Positions 39,339 through 47,700 of a stretch of DNA of 64,000 bases are shown one piece after another. The DNA lies in contig JADJRD010000001.1 in the NCBI GenBank assembly GCA_016712405.1, forward strand, positions 496,001 through 560,000, read 5' to 3'. The stretch's first letter is position 1, and every line of letters begins with the position of its first letter. This stretch comes from Cellvibrio sp. GTDB lineage: Bacteria > Pseudomonadota > Gammaproteobacteria > Pseudomonadales > Cellvibrionaceae. Position numbers and translations under genes: made by a program. Below the pieces are notes generated by a model. The model was not told where the DNA came from, did not search any database, and was given only the letters and a program-made list of their open reading frames with translations.

Positions 39339-39757
39339 TTACATTTTCCAAGGATTAATTAGCGTTAACCCAGCGGCTTTAAAGGAATTTCATCTCTGGT
39401 CGCTATGATCATCTTATTAGCTTGCGCTATAGCCGCTATATATCCATCGGATAAACCCATGGTGTAACCCTGAGTACTCGTTTTATATATTAAATCCGCA
39501 TAAGCTTGGGTTGCCATCAAATCAAACGAGAGTACGCGACCCAAAAAAAGCGGCATTACAGAAGATTCAAATCGTTGATATAACTGATCGCGACGCGCAC
39601 CCGCTGGCATAATCGCAATACCAAAGCGAATCTCCGCAACGCTGACACTACTCAGATAGAGTGTTTCAATGATTTGTGCATCCATCCAAGCAATAACATC
39701 TGCTGATGGCAGCTTACGAAGCGGCTCAGAAATAACGTTGGTATCCAATAAAATCAT
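39339..39757 (-). CDS. VapC/FitB-like PIN-domain toxin (frameshifted near end)
   Basis: PIN-domain ribonuclease of a type II toxin-antitoxin pair. Acidic residues of the active site are in LLDTNVISE, AEIRFG, LSDGYIAAIA and IATRDE. The plain frame stops at 39365 with ...IPLKPLG. Adding one base in the T3/A3 run at 39378-39383 gives the expected family ending (KAAGLTLINPW) and a stop at 39339, about 139 residues. The antitoxin frame upstream is badly broken. Overlap of 4 bases with the antitoxin stop is typical of these pairs. Confidence 0.8.
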
Positions 39758-39988
39758 TCGAACTCCAAGGGCTTGGCTGGGCTATTGTCACGCACTAAGA
39801 CAAGTTCCTGCCCATTTAACTCACTGCCAATCGCGGCTAACAATGACCCTAATTTAACGCGCGATTCAGGATTTACTGCTTGTTCAAGATGCTCGCACCT
39901 CTGCTTCTGTACTAGCCCATGCATAGCTGCCGAATGCGTAGGCTCGATGAACCTCATCTGGTAAATTTCTAACGGTTAACATAGCCAT
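39754..39988 (-). pseudogene. FitA/VapB-like antitoxin, broken by several frameshifts
   Basis: From ATG 39988, with GAGG before it, the frame reads MAMLTVRNLPDEVHRA, the ribbon-helix-helix start of FitA/VapB antitoxins. The middle of the family (AAMHG, STEAEVR) appears in alternating frames. The C-terminal part LEQAVNPESRVKLGSLLAAIG is intact in the frame that ends at 39754. At least three changes fall within about 70 bases, more than at any other frameshifted gene here. No full-length product can be made as read. Confidence 0.65.
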
Positions 39989-40113
39989 ATCAATACCTCG
40001 AAATGCATTCAGTGAAATCAATATAGCAGTAATGCATGGGTGCACATACGGCCGCAACCCTTAACGATTAAATCCAGAAACGATTAAACCCAAAAACCAT
40101 TAACGCAAAAACC

Positions 40114-40733
40114 ATGAATCAAGCAACAAAAAAAATCGCCCTCTTTTACGGCAGCTCCACCTGTTACACCGAAATGGCAGGTGAAAAGATTCGCCGGCAG
40201 CTAGGTGAGGATCAGGTTGACGTCTTCAATATCGCTGACACCCCCTTAGTCCAAACCGGTTTTTATGAGTATCTAATTTTTGGCATTCCCACTTGGGATT
40301 ACGGCGAGCTACAGGAAGACTGGGAAAATTGTTGGGATGAATTGGATCAACTGGATTTCACCGGCAAGAAAATCGCTATTTATGGTTTAGGTGATCAGGT
40401 GGGTTATCCTGAATGGTTTTTGGATGCTATGGGGTATCTGCACAGTAAACTCGTTCATCGAGGTGCCATCGCCTGTGGCTATTGGCCGCGCGAGGGCTAC
40501 GAATTTGAAGCTTCAAAAGCACTGACACCTGACGAACACTATTTCGTGGGACTTGCTCTGGATGAAGAAAACGAATTTCAAAAACCGATGAGCGTATCGC
40601 GATTTGGTGTACACAGATTATGCGGGAGTTTGAATTGCATAAAAAAAAGCATGACCCCACCCTAACCCTCCCCTTGCCAGGGGAGGGAACTGCCCCTCCC
40701 CCTGGAAAGGGGGAGGCTGGGAGGGGGTCTTAA
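40114..40733 (+). CDS. fldB: Flavodoxin FldB (frameshifted, tail in repeat)
   Basis: Long-chain flavodoxin. FMN phosphate loop is LFYGSSTCYTEM, with later isoalloxazine loops GIPTWDYGELQEDW and YGLGDQVGYPEWF. The closest match I recall is FldB rather than FldA. The plain frame ends at 40665 in an odd tail. One extra A in the A5 run at 40580-40584 restores FQKTDERIAIWCTQIMREFE. In that frame the stop codon is not reached until 40733, so the last 25 or so residues (from about HDPTLTLPLPGEG) are encoded by palindromic repeat B. The native stop seems to have been replaced by the repeat. Confidence 0.85.
40653..40730. repeat. Palindromic repeat, family B, copy 1
   Basis: About 78 bases with near-complementary ends (GACCCCACCCTAACCCTCCC and the reverse type GGGAGGGGGTC). 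It lies between fldB and mnmC and is probably translated as the FldB tail. Confidence 0.85.
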
Positions 40734-42674
40734 TTGCACGCTGACATAGAATGGGACGACCAAGGCCAACCACTTTCCAAATCATTTGGCGATGTTTATT
40801 TTTCAAAAGCCAATGGCTTGGAAGAAACTCGCCATGTATTTTTACAACACAATCAATTAACTGATCGATGGCAACACTTATCCGAAAATAGTTTTTTTGT
40901 GATTGGCGAAACCGGTTTTGGATCAGGATTAAATTTTTTAGCCGCTTGGGATTTATGGCTAAAAACCGCTCCCGCTACGGCGCAATTGCATTTTGTTTCT
41001 GTTGAAAAATTTCCACTGCATAAACAGGACTTGCAAAAGGCCTTGGCGCTTTGGCCTGAATTGGAATTTTTATCTGCGCAGTTAATTGAGGCTTATCCCT
41101 GTTTTGTGGGGAAAATAGACAGCAAGACCCCCTCCCAGCCTCCCCCTTCCCAGGGGGAGGAGCAGTCCCCTCCCCTGGGAAGGGGAGGGTTAGGGTGGGG
41201 TCATGCTTTCCATCGCCTCTCCTTCATGCAAGGCCGAATCAAACTCACACTGATTATTGATGATGCTGCAGAGGGCTTTACCAAATTACTGGCATCAACC
41301 CACCCCTTATTTATACGTACGGGTTTTAAAGTCGACGCTTGGTTTCTTGATGGTTTTGCTCCTGCAAAAAATCCGCAAATGTGGAGTGATGACTTATTTT
41401 CTGTGCTGGCTAATCTCAGCCATTGCGATACTACAGCGACCACATTTAGCTCATCTGAATTCCAAGAAAAAACCGTCACCATTATTGGTGGTGGAATCTC
41501 AGGCTGCCATACAGCCAGAGCCTTGGCCGAACGCGGTTGGCAAGTCACGCTAATCGAACGCCATCAGGATCTTGCACAGGAAGCGAGTGGCAATCCACAG
41601 GGTTCGCTATATGCAAAACTGTCAATGCTGGACGAACCACAAGCTGCTTTTAATCTACACGCACTGCAATTTGCACTTCACCATTATGCGAATATCTGGC
41701 CCAAGATCGGCCAGCAATCTGGATCTTTACAGCTAGCCTACAACCCTGCAGAAACCAAATTACATCAAGATTTGACTGAAAGATTTGCTCATGCGGAAGA
41801 ACTTGTGCAATTTGTCACCGCTGAGCAAGCCAGCAAAATTGCCGGAATCACTCTCCAATATGCTGGGCTTTATTTTCCAAAATCCGGCTGGATTAACTCG
41901 AAAAAGCTGTGCAAACTCTTAACAAATCACTCGAAGATCAACATTAAGTATGATTCACAAGCCATTGAAATTAAGAGAATTAATTATCGATGGAGAGTGC
42001 AATTAGAAACCGGCGCAGAGATTGAATCCGATGTGGTGGTTTTAGCTAATGCTCATGATGCCGCCCGATTCGAGCTCACCCAACACCTGCCATTTAATAG
42101 AATTCGCGGGCAAGTTACCTACCTACCCGAACCGGAAAACCTACCGCTAAAAACCGTAGTCTCCAGCGCGGGATACATCAGCCCGGCAGACAATAATCAA
42201 GTTTGTATTGGTGCCACCTTTAATCTGCGTGATACAGATCCAAACCCAAGAATAGAAGATCACCAAACCAACCTTAATAACCTTAAACTCTATTCACCCG
42301 ATATCGCGGCTCACTGGCAAGATATTGAAATCGAAAAACTGAATGGCCGCGTTGCCTTCCGTTGCAGCTTGCCTGACTACCTGCCTGCCGTTGGACAAGC
42401 GCCCAACAAAGAATTACTCCAACAACATTTTGCCCCACTCTCGGTCAACGCACGCGCCGGAATTACCCAAGCAGGAAATTACCACCCGGGTCTTTACCTC
42501 AACCTCGCCCAAGGTTCTCGCGGCCTAACCTACACCCCGCTTTGTGCAGAATTATTAGCATCCATCATTAACCAAGAACCTTTGCCAATAAGCCAGGATT
42601 TGGCTAATGCACTTAACCCTGCGAGATTTTTAATTCGAGGAATTGTGAAACGGAAAAACTTGAATGATTCATAA
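40734..42674 (+). CDS. mnmC: Bifunctional MnmC: tRNA 5-methylaminomethyl-2-thiouridine biosynthesis, with repeat insertion and methyltransferase deletion
   Basis: 646 residues. The N-terminal domain is the SAM methyltransferase (GDVYFSKANGLEETRHVFL; GETGFGSGLNFLAAW; catalytic-region AWFLDGFAPAKNPQMW). The C-terminal domain is the FAD oxidase (TIIGGGISGCHTARALAERG). Together they finish mnm5s2U at the tRNA wobble base. Two oddities: about 30 residues around TPSQPPPSQGEEQSPPLGRG are an in-frame copy of repeat B at 41126-41202. Also, the end of the methyltransferase domain is missing: after TTATTFSSSEF the FAD domain begins at once, without the usual GFVRRGL...GFGRKREM stretch. TTG 40734, directly after repeat B copy 1, is the only available start and has no clear ribosome site. 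The oxidase half looks intact. Confidence 0.88.
   Translation: MHADIEWDDQGQPLSKSFGDVYFSKANGLEETRHVFLQHNQLTDRWQHLSENSFFVIGETGFGSGLNFLAAWDLWLKTAPATAQLHFVSVEKFPLHKQDLQKALALWPELEFLSAQLIEAYPCFVGKIDSKTPSQPPPSQGEEQSPPLGRGGLGWGHAFHRLSFMQGRIKLTLIIDDAAEGFTKLLASTHPLFIRTGFKVDAWFLDGFAPAKNPQMWSDDLFSVLANLSHCDTTATTFSSSEFQEKTVTIIGGGISGCHTARALAERGWQVTLIERHQDLAQEASGNPQGSLYAKLSMLDEPQAAFNLHALQFALHHYANIWPKIGQQSGSLQLAYNPAETKLHQDLTERFAHAEELVQFVTAEQASKIAGITLQYAGLYFPKSGWINSKKLCKLLTNHSKINIKYDSQAIEIKRINYRWRVQLETGAEIESDVVVLANAHDAARFELTQHLPFNRIRGQVTYLPEPENLPLKTVVSSAGYISPADNNQVCIGATFNLRDTDPNPRIEDHQTNLNNLKLYSPDIAAHWQDIEIEKLNGRVAFRCSLPDYLPAVGQAPNKELLQQHFAPLSVNARAGITQAGNYHPGLYLNLAQGSRGLTYTPLCAELLASIINQEPLPISQDLANALNPARFLIRGIVKRKNLNDS
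41126..41202. repeat. Palindromic repeat, family B, copy 2, inside mnmC
   Basis: Reverse-complement orientation relative to copy 1, about 77 bases, fully open in the mnmC frame. Ends GACCCCCTCCCAGCC and GGTTAGGGTGGGGTC. Confidence 0.85.
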
Positions 42675-42749
42675 TCCAATACAAGATTTGGATTTATAGA
42701 GCTTATTTTTTCAGATTGATTTTTTGCCCTTTTTGTATAGAGAAATGAT

Positions 42750-43046
42750 ATGGAAAATTTTTTTGGGATTCCTTGGTCAATAGCAGCCATAGTGGCCGCT
42801 TGCATTGCCATTTTATATTCATTGTTATGGCCAAAACCTAAGGGAAACCATTCAACGTTCACTCGTATCGTTTTGCGCTGGTCACATTCACTGGTCTGGT
42901 GGTTATTAATGTTAGTGTGTCTTAGCCTTTCTGGAGTTATAAAAGTACCCGAAATCTTAATCGGGTTGATCGCTTGGAGTGCGCTAGGGGTTTACTGTGT
43001 TTTCCTCTTCACTTTGATTTACAATCGTGGCCGCAATAAAACCTAA
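42750..43046 (+). CDS. Small membrane protein, unknown
   Basis: 98 residues with three predicted transmembrane helices (about 10-28, 47-66 and 70-92) and a basic C-terminus. Starts at ATG after a purine-rich GAGAAATGAT. No family recognised. Lies between mnmC and cmoA on the same strand with modest gaps. Confidence 0.5.
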   Translation: MENFFGIPWSIAAIVAACIAILYSLLWPKPKGNHSTFTRIVLRWSHSLVWWLLMLVCLSLSGVIKVPEILIGLIAWSALGVYCVFLFTLIYNRGRNKT

Positions 43047-43096
43047 ATTATCAATATACCTATTCCTGATATATATCATCCAGACGATTAACACTC

Positions 43097-43822
43097 ATGA
43101 AACGAGACACGCTTTACGCAGACCCTTTGGGCGAAGTTGCACGCTTTGCATTTGATCAACAAGTGGTGGATGTGTTTCCCGATATGATCAAACGTTCGGT
43201 TCCAGGTTATGCCACCATTATAAATATGATCGGCAATCTCGCTGGTATCTACGCCAAGACCAATACGCATTGTTATGATTTAGGTTGTTCGTTAGGTGCT
43301 GCCACTTTGGCGATGCGACATGGCATTCGCAACAGTGACTGCAAAATTATTGGCGTTGATAACTCCCAAGCCATGATCGACCGCTGCAAACAATTGATAG
43401 CGGCTGACACTACCGATGTAAACGTAGAATTGATCAACAGCAATATTCAAGATGTCGATATTCAAAACGCATCAATCGTCGTATTAAATTTCACCTTGCA
43501 ATTTATTGCAGTTGATCAACGATTAGAACTGTTAAAAAAAATCGTCGAAGGATTGAATAAGGGCGGCGTATTAATCTTATCTGAAAAAGTGATTTTTGAG
43601 GATCAACCGCATCAGGATCTGATGACTGATCTACACCATAATTTTAAACGCGCCAATGGTTATAGCGATTTAGAAATTGCCCAAAAACGTTCTGCAATAG
43701 AAAACTATTTAGTTCCTGAAACGCTGGACACACACAGACAACGATTGCGCCAAGCAGGTTTCGCCAGCGTCGATGTCTGGTTTCAATGTTTTAATTTTGC
43801 TTCAATTATTGCGATTAAATAA
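43097..43822 (+). CDS. cmoA: Carboxy-S-adenosyl-L-methionine synthase CmoA
   Basis: 241 residues. SAM-binding site YDLGCSLGAATLAMRHG, then IIGVDNSQAMIDRC; the start RDTLYADPLGEVARFAFDQQVV is diagnostic. CmoA makes carboxy-SAM from SAM and prephenate, the donor for CmoB. Together they form 5-carboxymethoxyuridine (cmo5U) at tRNA position 34. Length canonical; cmoB follows. Confidence 0.95.
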   Translation: MKRDTLYADPLGEVARFAFDQQVVDVFPDMIKRSVPGYATIINMIGNLAGIYAKTNTHCYDLGCSLGAATLAMRHGIRNSDCKIIGVDNSQAMIDRCKQLIAADTTDVNVELINSNIQDVDIQNASIVVLNFTLQFIAVDQRLELLKKIVEGLNKGGVLILSEKVIFEDQPHQDLMTDLHHNFKRANGYSDLEIAQKRSAIENYLVPETLDTHRQRLRQAGFASVDVWFQCFNFASIIAIK

Positions 43823-43837
43823 ATGTGTGCAAAACAA

Positions 43838-43884
43838 ACCCCACCCTAACCCTCCCCTTCGTAAGGGGAGGGTTAGGGTGGGGT
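43838..43884. repeat. Perfect palindrome of family B between cmoA and cmoB
   Basis: Two identical 22-base arms (ACCCCACCCTAACCCTCCCC plus TT, and its exact complement) around a CGT loop. It looks like the ends of a family-B element without its middle. On RNA it would form a very strong hairpin and could attenuate cmoB relative to cmoA, though no T tract follows. Confidence 0.85.
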
Positions 43885-43924
43885 GAAAGAATTCACTACT
43901 AAAACTGTAAAAAATATAAAACCC

Positions 43925-44902
43925 ATGACCCAAATCAACTACGACAATCTATTAAACCACCTCAAAGATTCGCCTCTCGCCTATTGGGCCGAAATATTGC
44001 CCGAACAAATTCGCAAGGGGTTATGCGAGCAACGCTATGGCGACTTACCCGATTGGAATGCATCACTGGCAAAACTTCCTGAAATAAAAACTCAGGATAT
44101 TATTTTGGATTCTGAAGTGAAAATCGGCTCGGCAAATGATTGCAATGAAGCAACTCGAAGCCAAATAAAAAATGCGTTACAAGAATTAATTCCGTGGCGA
44201 AAAGGCCCTTACACTGTCCATGACATTCATATCGACACTGAATGGCGTTCTGATTGGAAATGGGATCGCGTATTGCCACATCTTGCTCCATTAAAAGATA
44301 AATTTATTTTGGATGTCGGTTGCGGCAATGGTTATCACTGCTGGCGTATGTTGGGTGCTGGCGCGAATCGTGTTATTGGTATAGATCCCTCGCCACGCTT
44401 TATTGTGCAATTTCATATGATTAAACATTTTGCAGGCCAAGATTTTCCTATCGATGTATTACCCATCGGTATTGAAGATCTACCGGAAAAAATGCAAGCT
44501 TTTGATAGCGTATTTTCAATGGGAGTTTTTTATCATCGTCGTTCACCAATGGATCATTTACAAGAATTAAAAAATGTCTTGAAACCCGGTGGGCAATTAA
44601 TTTTGGAAACCTTGATCATCGAAGGAAAATTGGGTGATGTATTAGTACCGGAAGACCGCTACGCCAAAATGAATAATGTTTGGTTTTTGCCCAGTTGCGA
44701 TACGTTATTAAGCTGGATGAATAAAATTGGTTTTAAAAATCCACGTGTTGTTGACATCTGCCCTACCACCACTCAAGAACAACGCATGACCGAATGGATG
44801 AAGTTTCATTCGCTGGCAGAATTTTTGGATCAAGAAAATTCAGCACTCACTGCTGAGGGGCATCCAGCACCCATTCGGGCGGTATTTGTTGCAGAGAATT
44901 AA
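43925..44902 (+). CDS. cmoB: tRNA U34 carboxymethyltransferase CmoB
   Basis: 325 residues from ATG 43925; the open frame starts at GTG 43883 inside the palindrome, which is not a natural start. Motifs: WRKGPYTVHDIHIDTEWRSD, SAM site ILDVGCGNGYHCWRMLG and YHRRSPMDHL. CmoB transfers the carboxymethyl group from carboxy-SAM to 5-hydroxyuridine-34. Partner of CmoA immediately upstream. Confidence 0.95.
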   Translation: MTQINYDNLLNHLKDSPLAYWAEILPEQIRKGLCEQRYGDLPDWNASLAKLPEIKTQDIILDSEVKIGSANDCNEATRSQIKNALQELIPWRKGPYTVHDIHIDTEWRSDWKWDRVLPHLAPLKDKFILDVGCGNGYHCWRMLGAGANRVIGIDPSPRFIVQFHMIKHFAGQDFPIDVLPIGIEDLPEKMQAFDSVFSMGVFYHRRSPMDHLQELKNVLKPGGQLILETLIIEGKLGDVLVPEDRYAKMNNVWFLPSCDTLLSWMNKIGFKNPRVVDICPTTTQEQRMTEWMKFHSLAEFLDQENSALTAEGHPAPIRAVFVAEN

Positions 44903-44903
44903 G

Positions 44904-44984
44904 TGTAGGATGTGTGGAGCAATGCGATACGCATCATGTTTATTGATGAAAGTGATGCGTATCGCGTGCTCCACGCTTCCTACA
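44904..44984. repeat. Long inverted repeat after cmoB (family C)
   Basis: 81 bases. The arms TGTAGGA...GTGGAGCA...GCGATACGCATCA and the complementary TGATGCGTATCGC...TGCTCCAC...TCCTACA enclose a short loop. It resembles a widespread proteobacterial intergenic repeat and sits between convergent genes, where it may act as a terminator. Confidence 0.75.
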
Positions 44985-44993
44985 TTATTTAGG

Positions 44994-45686
44994 TTAATTT
45001 TTTCTCGTAATAAAATCCAACAACTGAACCATTAGATGATTAATTGAATCAAAATCTGCTTGAGACGCTTTTTTCATCTCATCAGCAGATTGAATAAATT
45101 CACCCGCCACTAATTCATCACCACAATGTGTTGCAATTTGATTGAGAGATTCTGGTGTAGTTTCCAAGTGAAATTGCAACCCAATCACATTAGATCCCAA
45201 CTGAAATGCTTGATTCACACAAGCTTGACTACTCGCCAATAAATGAGCACCTTTCGGCAGATCAAAAGTTTCACCATGCCAATGAAATGCCTGAGCAGAC
45301 ACAGGAAAACAAAAAAGATTATGTTCTTGCGAATCAACCGAATAAATAGAAAACCAACCGATTTCTTTTTTGCTATTGGGATAAACGGATGCTCCCATCA
45401 CGTTCGCAATCATTTGTGCACCTAAACAAATTCCCAATACCGGTTTACCCGCATCAATCACCGATCGTACAAATTGTTTTTCAACCGTTAACCAAGGCAA
45501 GTCATTTTCGTCATTGACGCTCATCGGGCCACCCATAATGATGAGTAAATCGATGTCGTTTACATCAGGAAAATTCGCCGACTCAAACAGCTTGGTACAT
45601 GTCACCTGATACCGATGCAAACACAACCAATCTTCTATACTACCCAACCCTTCAAAAGCAACATGTTGTAAATAGTGTGCACGCAT
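44994..45686 (-). CDS. Class I glutamine amidotransferase-like protein
   Basis: 230 residues. The nucleophile Cys is in VLGICLGAQMIA and the catalytic His/Glu in GLQFHLETTPES; LLIIMGGPMSVNDE is the family's early motif. It belongs to the stand-alone GATase1 group (GMP-synthase-like domain) whose members include gamma-glutamyl-polyamine hydrolases and uncharacterised proteins. No synthetase partner is adjacent, so the substrate is unknown. Confidence 0.8.
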   Translation of the reverse strand: MRAHYLQHVAFEGLGSIEDWLCLHRYQVTCTKLFESANFPDVNDIDLLIIMGGPMSVNDENDLPWLTVEKQFVRSVIDAGKPVLGICLGAQMIANVMGASVYPNSKKEIGWFSIYSVDSQEHNLFCFPVSAQAFHWHGETFDLPKGAHLLASSQACVNQAFQLGSNVIGLQFHLETTPESLNQIATHCGDELVAGEFIQSADEMKKASQADFDSINHLMVQLLDFITRKN

Positions 45687-45700
45687 AGTTCCGTTCCCAA

Positions 45701-46417
45701 TTAATCACGACTAAAACGCATTTTCATTTCCCGATTAACATTGTCAATCATTTTTTCACTTTCTGTTTTTCCAGGGCAGCGAACCATATACCAATTCATT
45801 CCTCCTCGTACTGGCGAAGTGCCCAGTTGCGCAGGCGACATAAAACATTTATTGCCGGACTTATAAAAGGAATTTCCGCCGGCATCTTGCCAGCTCATTG
45901 ATTGTTTGTTTTTATCCCGCTTAAGCTTATTCGTTGTTTGCAATTGCCGTTTTAAGTGAGGGTTAAAAGCCAGACTATCTGTTGCGATACCTTTATCCTT
46001 GCTTTCTACAATATCGGAATAATCTTCCGCTGATAAAAATTCTATTGGCTTAGCATTTTGTGCTTCAGGAACCGTTGGTATTTCCGGCGTTTCAGGCGTC
46101 GTAGTAATCACTTCAGGCAAGGGCAAAGAAACGGACTCTTTTTCTATTGTCGGGACTGTCGTTTCAATTTTATCAGGCCGACTGGGCTCAACTATTTGGA
46201 TCGGCTCTAGACTGATTTCAATGGATTGAGCTTTTGAATCTTGGTTGGAATACCAAAAAGGTTTTAGAAAAAATACAGGAATGTGTAACAGAATAGATAT
46301 CCATAAGGTCAGTATCAAGGCTCTATTCAATGTTCGAACAGGACGAGAGGCTTCTTGAGGCAACTCCCAATCAACACACAAACTGAATTCCTGTTCATTG
46401 AGGTTGATGACTGACAC
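45701..46417 (-). CDS. Single-pass membrane protein with proline-rich linker (TonB-like layout)
   Basis: 238 residues from GTG 46417, preceded by AAAGGG; the frame opens at TTG 46447. Order: short cytoplasmic part, one helix (ALILTLWISILLHIPVFFL), a Pro/Glu/Thr-rich stretch (about 70-130), and a basic C-terminal domain with two cysteines (NKCFMSP and MVRCPGK). The layout recalls TonB or TolA-type proteins, but the conserved TonB C-terminal motif is not seen. I do not assign a function. Confidence 0.55.
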   Translation of the reverse strand: MSVINLNEQEFSLCVDWELPQEASRPVRTLNRALILTLWISILLHIPVFFLKPFWYSNQDSKAQSIEISLEPIQIVEPSRPDKIETTVPTIEKESVSLPLPEVITTTPETPEIPTVPEAQNAKPIEFLSAEDYSDIVESKDKGIATDSLAFNPHLKRQLQTTNKLKRDKNKQSMSWQDAGGNSFYKSGNKCFMSPAQLGTSPVRGGMNWYMVRCPGKTESEKMIDNVNREMKMRFSRD

Positions 46418-46520
46418 TCTATTGCCCTTTGAAATATTAACGGGCAACTAGACTGACGGGCGCAGAAAAAGTTCCTTACTCAATTATCTGAATTGTGCTC
46501 GGCAGGCTAATCCATCTTCA

Positions 46521-46928
46521 TCATCGCACTGATTTCTTAATCAGCGTAAAACCAATTAATACCAACGGAACTACGACAACAGTCGTTGTGATGACATCCC
46601 AATATCCATGGTACCCAAGCACCTTCATTAGAACCGCATACAAAACTAAAGAGAACACCAGCACCGCAATTCTGATTGGCGCTTTGACTAACACCCCAAT
46701 AAACACAATCATCCCAACAGCCGTTGCGGTATGGGTTGAATAATCAAGCGAAAACATTTTCCAAAAACCGAGTTGTATATCAACAAACATGAGTCCGTAG
46801 GCAATAATAATTACCCATAGAAAAAACACTATTGATTGGAATCTTGCTTTTTGTTTGTAAATTAACAATACAGAGATTATTAATAGTGCAGGATTATAAA
46901 GATCGCAGATTATGGCAAGTGGTTTCAT
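46521..46928 (-). CDS. Multi-pass membrane protein, unknown
   Basis: 135 residues with four predicted helices (about 12-25, 31-50, 65-85 and 88-128). The DYSTHTATA motif near residue 60 loosely recalls the SGHT motif of PAP2 phosphatases, but other PAP2 signatures are missing. Function unknown. Confidence 0.55.
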   Translation of the reverse strand: MKPLAIICDLYNPALLIISVLLIYKQKARFQSIVFFLWVIIIAYGLMFVDIQLGFWKMFSLDYSTHTATAVGMIVFIGVLVKAPIRIAVLVFSLVLYAVLMKVLGYHGYWDVITTTVVVVPLVLIGFTLIKKSVR

Positions 46929-47005
46929 TCGCTAGAATTTCTCTTATTTTTAATTTCCATTCAATATTAAATACCATTTCAAGAATGCTGGTTTTAAACA
47001 TGACT

Positions 47006-47091
47006 TTCAGAATAAAAAAGCCCGGCATTCACAACTGGGCTTGATGATTTTATGTGGTTAAAATGTAAACTCGGATCTGACCCCAAATTTC
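47006..47091. repeat. 86-bp direct repeat, copy 1
   Basis: Nearly identical to 47295-47380. It contains a hairpin (AGCCCGG / CTGGGCT) followed on the minus strand by a run of T, a terminator form. It ends in a TCGGATCTGACCCC motif seen widely in proteobacterial repeats. Confidence 0.85.
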
Positions 47092-47294
47092 TTAGCTACT
47101 TTTGTGTCCACAAAATTATTTTGGCGTATCCACACTTTTTAATTTGAAAATCAATCTCTTAGCCTCGCAGCGTAGGCTGCATAGGGTGTGATAATAATTT
47201 CATTCAAATTCAGCCTTCACATTCGGGGAAATTCCCTTCACAACTTGTGAAGCATTCCGAACAATCAAGATGCCATCACAACAGTTGTGAAGCC
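47092..47294. other. Spacer between the two 86-bp repeats
   Basis: About 200 bases with no convincing gene. It holds two small palindromes around CTTCACAACTTGTGAAG and ATCACAACAGTTGTGAAG. It may be a remnant of an older RHS tail or immunity gene, but nothing readable supports that. Confidence 0.4.
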
Positions 47295-47380
47295 TTCAGA
47301 ATAAAAAAGCCCGGCATTCACAACCGGGCTTGATGATTTGATGTGGTTAAAATGTAAACTCGGATCTGACCCCAAATTTC
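47295..47380. repeat. 86-bp direct repeat, copy 2 (carries minus-strand terminator)
   Basis: Same sequence as copy 1 with a few changes; here the stem is perfect (AGCCCGG / CCGGGCT). On the minus strand the stem is followed by six T, a good factor-independent terminator for the RHS and immunity genes. Confidence 0.85.
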
Positions 47381-47418
47381 ATAACCCTTACCGGGTTAGT
47401 GGCTTCTCGGCACACACC

Positions 47419-47700
47419 CTATTGATTGCGCGATTCCACTTTATTTCTAGCTTTCATTACGATAGCAAATTGCATGTTTATTTCATCTTCTGCTGAATAA
47501 TCAAAATTTTTTTTATACCAATCGATCCATTTTTTTACATCACAATTGAAATCTTTTCCTGATATTTTTTCTAATGACTGAATGATCTCATCTTTTTTTA
47601 AAGAAAGGTCTACATAAAAAGAACCAATAAGAGCTTGAGAATATTCAATACCAGCCAAGCTAAGTATCATGTTTAAAACAAATTGATTATCAGTTTTCAT
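47419..47700 (-). CDS. Candidate immunity protein for the RHS toxin
   Basis: 93 residues, no signal peptide, mostly helical and charged (LSLKKDEIIQSLEKISGKDF; KKWIDWYKKNFDYS). Its ATG overlaps the rhs stop by one base (TAATG), so it is translationally coupled. Small cytoplasmic ORFs in exactly this position downstream of RHS genes are normally immunity proteins. I do not recognise the family; the role is inferred from position only. Confidence 0.55.
   Translation of the reverse strand: MKTDNQFVLNMILSLAGIEYSQALIGSFYVDLSLKKDEIIQSLEKISGKDFNCDVKKWIDWYKKNFDYSAEDEINMQFAIVMKARNKVESRNQ

Noticed and set aside
45701..46417. Assignment as TonB
   Set aside because: The single helix and proline-rich linker fit, but the conserved C-terminal TonB motif is absent and no ExbBD genes are near.
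46521..46928. Assignment as a PAP2 phosphatase
   Set aside because: Only a loose DYSTHTA resemblance is present; the other PAP2 signatures are missing.
47006..47380. Terminal repeats of an insertion sequence
   Set aside because: The copies are in direct orientation, the 200 bases between them hold no transposase frame, and no target duplication is apparent.
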